Shown here one piece after another: positions 31,212 to 32,895 of a stretch of 32,895 nucleotides of DNA (within the stretch, counting starts at the first letter, position 1; the number at the start of each line of letters is the position of its first letter). The translations under genes were made by a program, and so were the position numbers. The notes under the pieces were generated by a model, which was given only the letters and a program-made list of their open reading frames with translations, did not search any database and was not told where the DNA came from. The DNA lies in NCBI GenBank assembly GCA_900553205.1, contig USCK01000003.1, positions 1-32,895 on the forward strand, given 5' to 3'. Source of the DNA: an uncultured bacterium (GTDB lineage Bacteria; Cyanobacteriota; Vampirovibrionia; Gastranaerophilales; Gastranaerophilaceae).

Positions 31212-31431
31212 AGGAATTTCTCCCGTCGGTATTAAGTTTGGAGCAAAGCGAGTTGGTATAAAACCAAACAAGGCTATTGATACAGCTTATGCTAGAGAAT
31301 TGGTTGCTATAAGAAATCGCAGAAGTGCAGAAGATGTATTTGAGAAAATTAATCCTGAAAACAAAATGGAAAAGGTTAAAAATAAAATTCAAATAGCCAT
31401 TGATACAATGACAGAGAAATTAAGCAAATAA
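31204..31431 (+). CDS. 75-aa protein coupled to asd, with IKFGA motif
   Basis: Function not recognised. Start ATG 31204 with GGAGG (31195-31199) inside the asd end; the gene overlaps asd by 8 nt, so translation is coupled. IKFGAK sits at residues 10-15, matching the N-terminal F-G motif of other small proteins here. The rest is basic and helical (AIDTAYARELVAIRNRR, then a lysine-rich helix to the end). It has no membrane segment and may be a cytosolic partner. The coding evidence is the strong ribosome-binding site, the overlap and the shared motif. Confidence 0.62.
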   Translation: MNKGISPVGIKFGAKRVGIKPNKAIDTAYARELVAIRNRRSAEDVFEKINPENKMEKVKNKIQIAIDTMTEKLSK

Positions 31432-31476
31432 TTTTTATTACTTTTTGTTAATGTTAGACTATATTCAATTATGTAT

Positions 31477-31503
31477 TTGATGTAGAATGACATTATCTAT
31501 AGT
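31477..31503 (+). promoter_or_regulatory. Possible rfaE2-lpxD promoter
   Basis: TTGATG (31477-31482) and TATAGT (31498-31503) have good hexamers but only a 15-nt spacer. It lies 28 nt before the rfaE2 start, in the only non-coding gap available. Confidence 0.33.
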
Positions 31504-31530
31504 TCTGTTTCAGAGGGAAGAAGTACAAAT

Positions 31531-32004
31531 ATGGGTCAAATACTCAATCGGAAGAATATTTCAGAATTCGTTGCAAATCTGCATAAAGCAGGGAAAACAG
31601 TTGTAACAACAAACGGCTGCTTTGATATTTTGCATGTCGGGCATGTCAGATATTTGCAAAAATCAAAAAGTTTTGCAGATTATTTAATCGTGCTTTTAAA
31701 TTCTGATAAATCCGTAAAAAGTATAAAAGGTGATGACCGTCCTATAAATAATGAAATGGACAGAGCAGAGATTTTAGTTGCTTTGAATTGTGTCGATTTT
31801 GTTGTTTTATTTGATGAGGATAGTCCTGCAAGTTTGTTGGACGAAATAAAACCCGATGTTTATACCAAAGGTGCAGATTATACTATGGAAACTCTGCCAG
31901 AAAGAGATATTATGATTAAAAATGGAACAAAGGTAGAATTTATCGACTTTGTTCAAGGTAAATCGACTACGAATATAATTAATAAAATCAATAATAAGGA
32001 GTAA
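31531..32004 (+). CDS. rfaE2: D-glycero-beta-D-manno-heptose 1-phosphate adenylyltransferase (HldE C-domain type)
   Basis: A protein of 157 aa. The nucleotidyltransferase motif TNGCFDILHVGHVRYLQ carries the HxGH pair His35/His38. SIKGDDRPINNEMDRAEILVAL, DEIKPDVYTKGADYTMETLPE and the terminal GKSTTNII segment are typical of RfaE domain II. It activates heptose-1-phosphate with ATP to ADP-heptose for the lipopolysaccharide core. Here it is a stand-alone domain, not fused to the kinase domain. It sits 3 nt upstream of lpxD, so the two envelope genes are co-transcribed. Confidence 0.93.
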   Translation: MGQILNRKNISEFVANLHKAGKTVVTTNGCFDILHVGHVRYLQKSKSFADYLIVLLNSDKSVKSIKGDDRPINNEMDRAEILVALNCVDFVVLFDEDSPASLLDEIKPDVYTKGADYTMETLPERDIMIKNGTKVEFIDFVQGKSTTNIINKINNKE

Positions 32005-32007
32005 TCT

Positions 32008-32895
32008 ATGAAATCATTCACATTGGAACAAATTGCGCAAATAACAGGGGGCTTGTTATCAAAAGCAGAAGATGTTGCAGTTACAAAAATTGCACCACCG
32101 GTATTGGCTGATGAATCAACATTGGCACTGGCTTTAGGCGAGGAAGAAATTGCAAATCTTGCATCTTCAAAAGCAAAGGCAGCATTAGTTCCATTAGGAG
32201 TTAATATTGACGGTTATTCAACAATCGAAGTTGAGCGCCCAAGGTTGGCTATGATGAAATTGATTACATTATTCTATGAAGCTCCTGAAACAAACTCAGG
32301 TGTTCATCCAACGGCTGTTGTTCACCCAGAGGCTAAATTAGGACAAAATGTTTCATTAGGACCAAATGTTGTTATTGCAAAAGGTGCAACAATAGGTGAC
32401 AATACTACAATTTTAGCTAATAGCTATGTTGGAAACCATGCAACTGTTGGTAGTGAATGTTTCTTCCACGCAGGTGTAAATATCGGTGATAGAGTTCAGG
32501 TAGGTAATAAAGTTATACTTCACCATGGTGTTTCTTTAGGCGCAGATGGATTTAGTTTTGTTACAGAAAATCCAAACAATATTGAACAAGCTAGAAAAGA
32601 TGGCGAAATTAAAGATACACAAGCTGAGCATGTAATCTTCAAAATCAATTCTATCGGTTCTTTGACTATCGGTAATAATGTAGAAATCGGTGCGAACACT
32701 GCTATTGATAGAGGTACAATCGAAAATACCGTAATCGGTGATAATACCAAAATTGATGACCTTGTTATGATTGGACATAACTGTAAAGTTGGCAAAGGTT
32801 GTATGATAGTTTCTCAAGTTGGTATTGCTGGTAGTTGTGAAATAGGTGATAGGGTTGTTATTGCAGGTCAAGCTGGTTTGGCTGACCTTATTAAA
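32008..32895 (+). CDS. lpxD: UDP-3-O-acylglucosamine N-acyltransferase, 5' part (runs off the window)
   Basis: 296 codons are visible with no stop; the usual length is about 340. AAGGAG (31996-32001) lies 6 nt before the ATG. The N-terminal uridine-binding domain (about 1-98) is followed by a left-handed beta-helix of hexapeptide repeats starting at VHPTAVVHPEAKLGQNVSLGPNVVIAKGATIG. LHHGVSLGADGFSF and the catalytic His257 in DLVMIGHN are the LpxD signatures. It adds the second 3-hydroxyacyl chain, from acyl-ACP, in lipid A synthesis on the cytosolic face of the inner membrane. The stretch between GFSF and SIGSLTIG (about residues 185-215) is longer than I recall for E. coli LpxD. Confidence 0.95.
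   Translation, partial: MKSFTLEQIAQITGGLLSKAEDVAVTKIAPPVLADESTLALALGEEEIANLASSKAKAALVPLGVNIDGYSTIEVERPRLAMMKLITLFYEAPETNSGVHPTAVVHPEAKLGQNVSLGPNVVIAKGATIGDNTTILANSYVGNHATVGSECFFHAGVNIGDRVQVGNKVILHHGVSLGADGFSFVTENPNNIEQARKDGEIKDTQAEHVIFKINSIGSLTIGNNVEIGANTAIDRGTIENTVIGDNTKIDDLVMIGHNCKVGKGCMIVSQVGIAGSCEIGDRVVIAGQAGLADLIK

Noticed and set aside
1..32895. tRNA, rRNA, CRISPR array, insertion sequence or prophage
   Set aside because: No cloverleaf, no regularly spaced repeats, and no transposase, integrase or phage structural gene was found on either strand.

Overview
The window is AT-rich DNA from a diderm (Gram-negative type) bacterium. The lpxD and rfaE2 genes at the right end imply lipid A and heptose synthesis. 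Low GC, a cyanobacteria-like PBS-lyase HEAT protein, and several proteins carrying a short F-G or F-x-G motif near the N-terminus suggest a gut Gastranaerophilales/Melainabacteria (Vampirovibrionia) genome. That assignment is inference from composition and recalled protein style, not from a marker search.

Layout. 1-642 is the 3' end of an MBOAT acyltransferase gene. 683-7992 is an S10/spc ribosomal-protein operon (rpsJ, rplC, D, W, B, rpsS, rplV, rpsC, rplP, rpmC, rpsQ, rplN, X, E, rpsN) driven from a TTGACT promoter. It ends, unusually, at a strong intrinsic terminator after rpsN. An inserted hypothetical gene with an apparent A7 frameshift and its own terminator (8126-9435) follows. A second promoter then restarts rpsH-rplF-rplR. 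The cluster stops after rplR; rpsE and the rest of spc are not here. Many spacers in this operon are long (about 94-182 nt) and hold clear stem-loops, which is atypical for a packed r-protein operon.

11266-15993 holds a HEAT-repeat protein and a soluble PAS/GAF-like histidine kinase (both minus strand), then a predicted DNA-binding protein and a divergent DUF262-like protein (plus strand). 16043-22088 (minus) is the most unusual part: an 1869-residue protein with a hydrophobic glycine-rich segment, long helical regions, a protein-kinase-like module and a C-terminal RelA/SpoT synthetase-like domain that keeps the expected catalytic Asp and Glu. A 141-aa gene follows after 10 nt and could be an immunity or partner protein.

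22204-25356 is housekeeping: leuD and a DnaQ-family exonuclease gene (minus), trxA and purB (plus). 25365-28767 (minus) encodes two overlapping paralogues with a PRPP-loop-like DD-x3-SGES motif. The first has its Shine-Dalgarno sequence buried in a 10-bp hairpin. 28994-32895 (plus) has a small membrane protein, dapB and asd (lysine/diaminopimelate pathway), a 75-aa protein coupled to asd, rfaE2, and lpxD, which runs off the right edge.

All calls were made by reading sequence and motifs. No database search, folding program or structure prediction was run.
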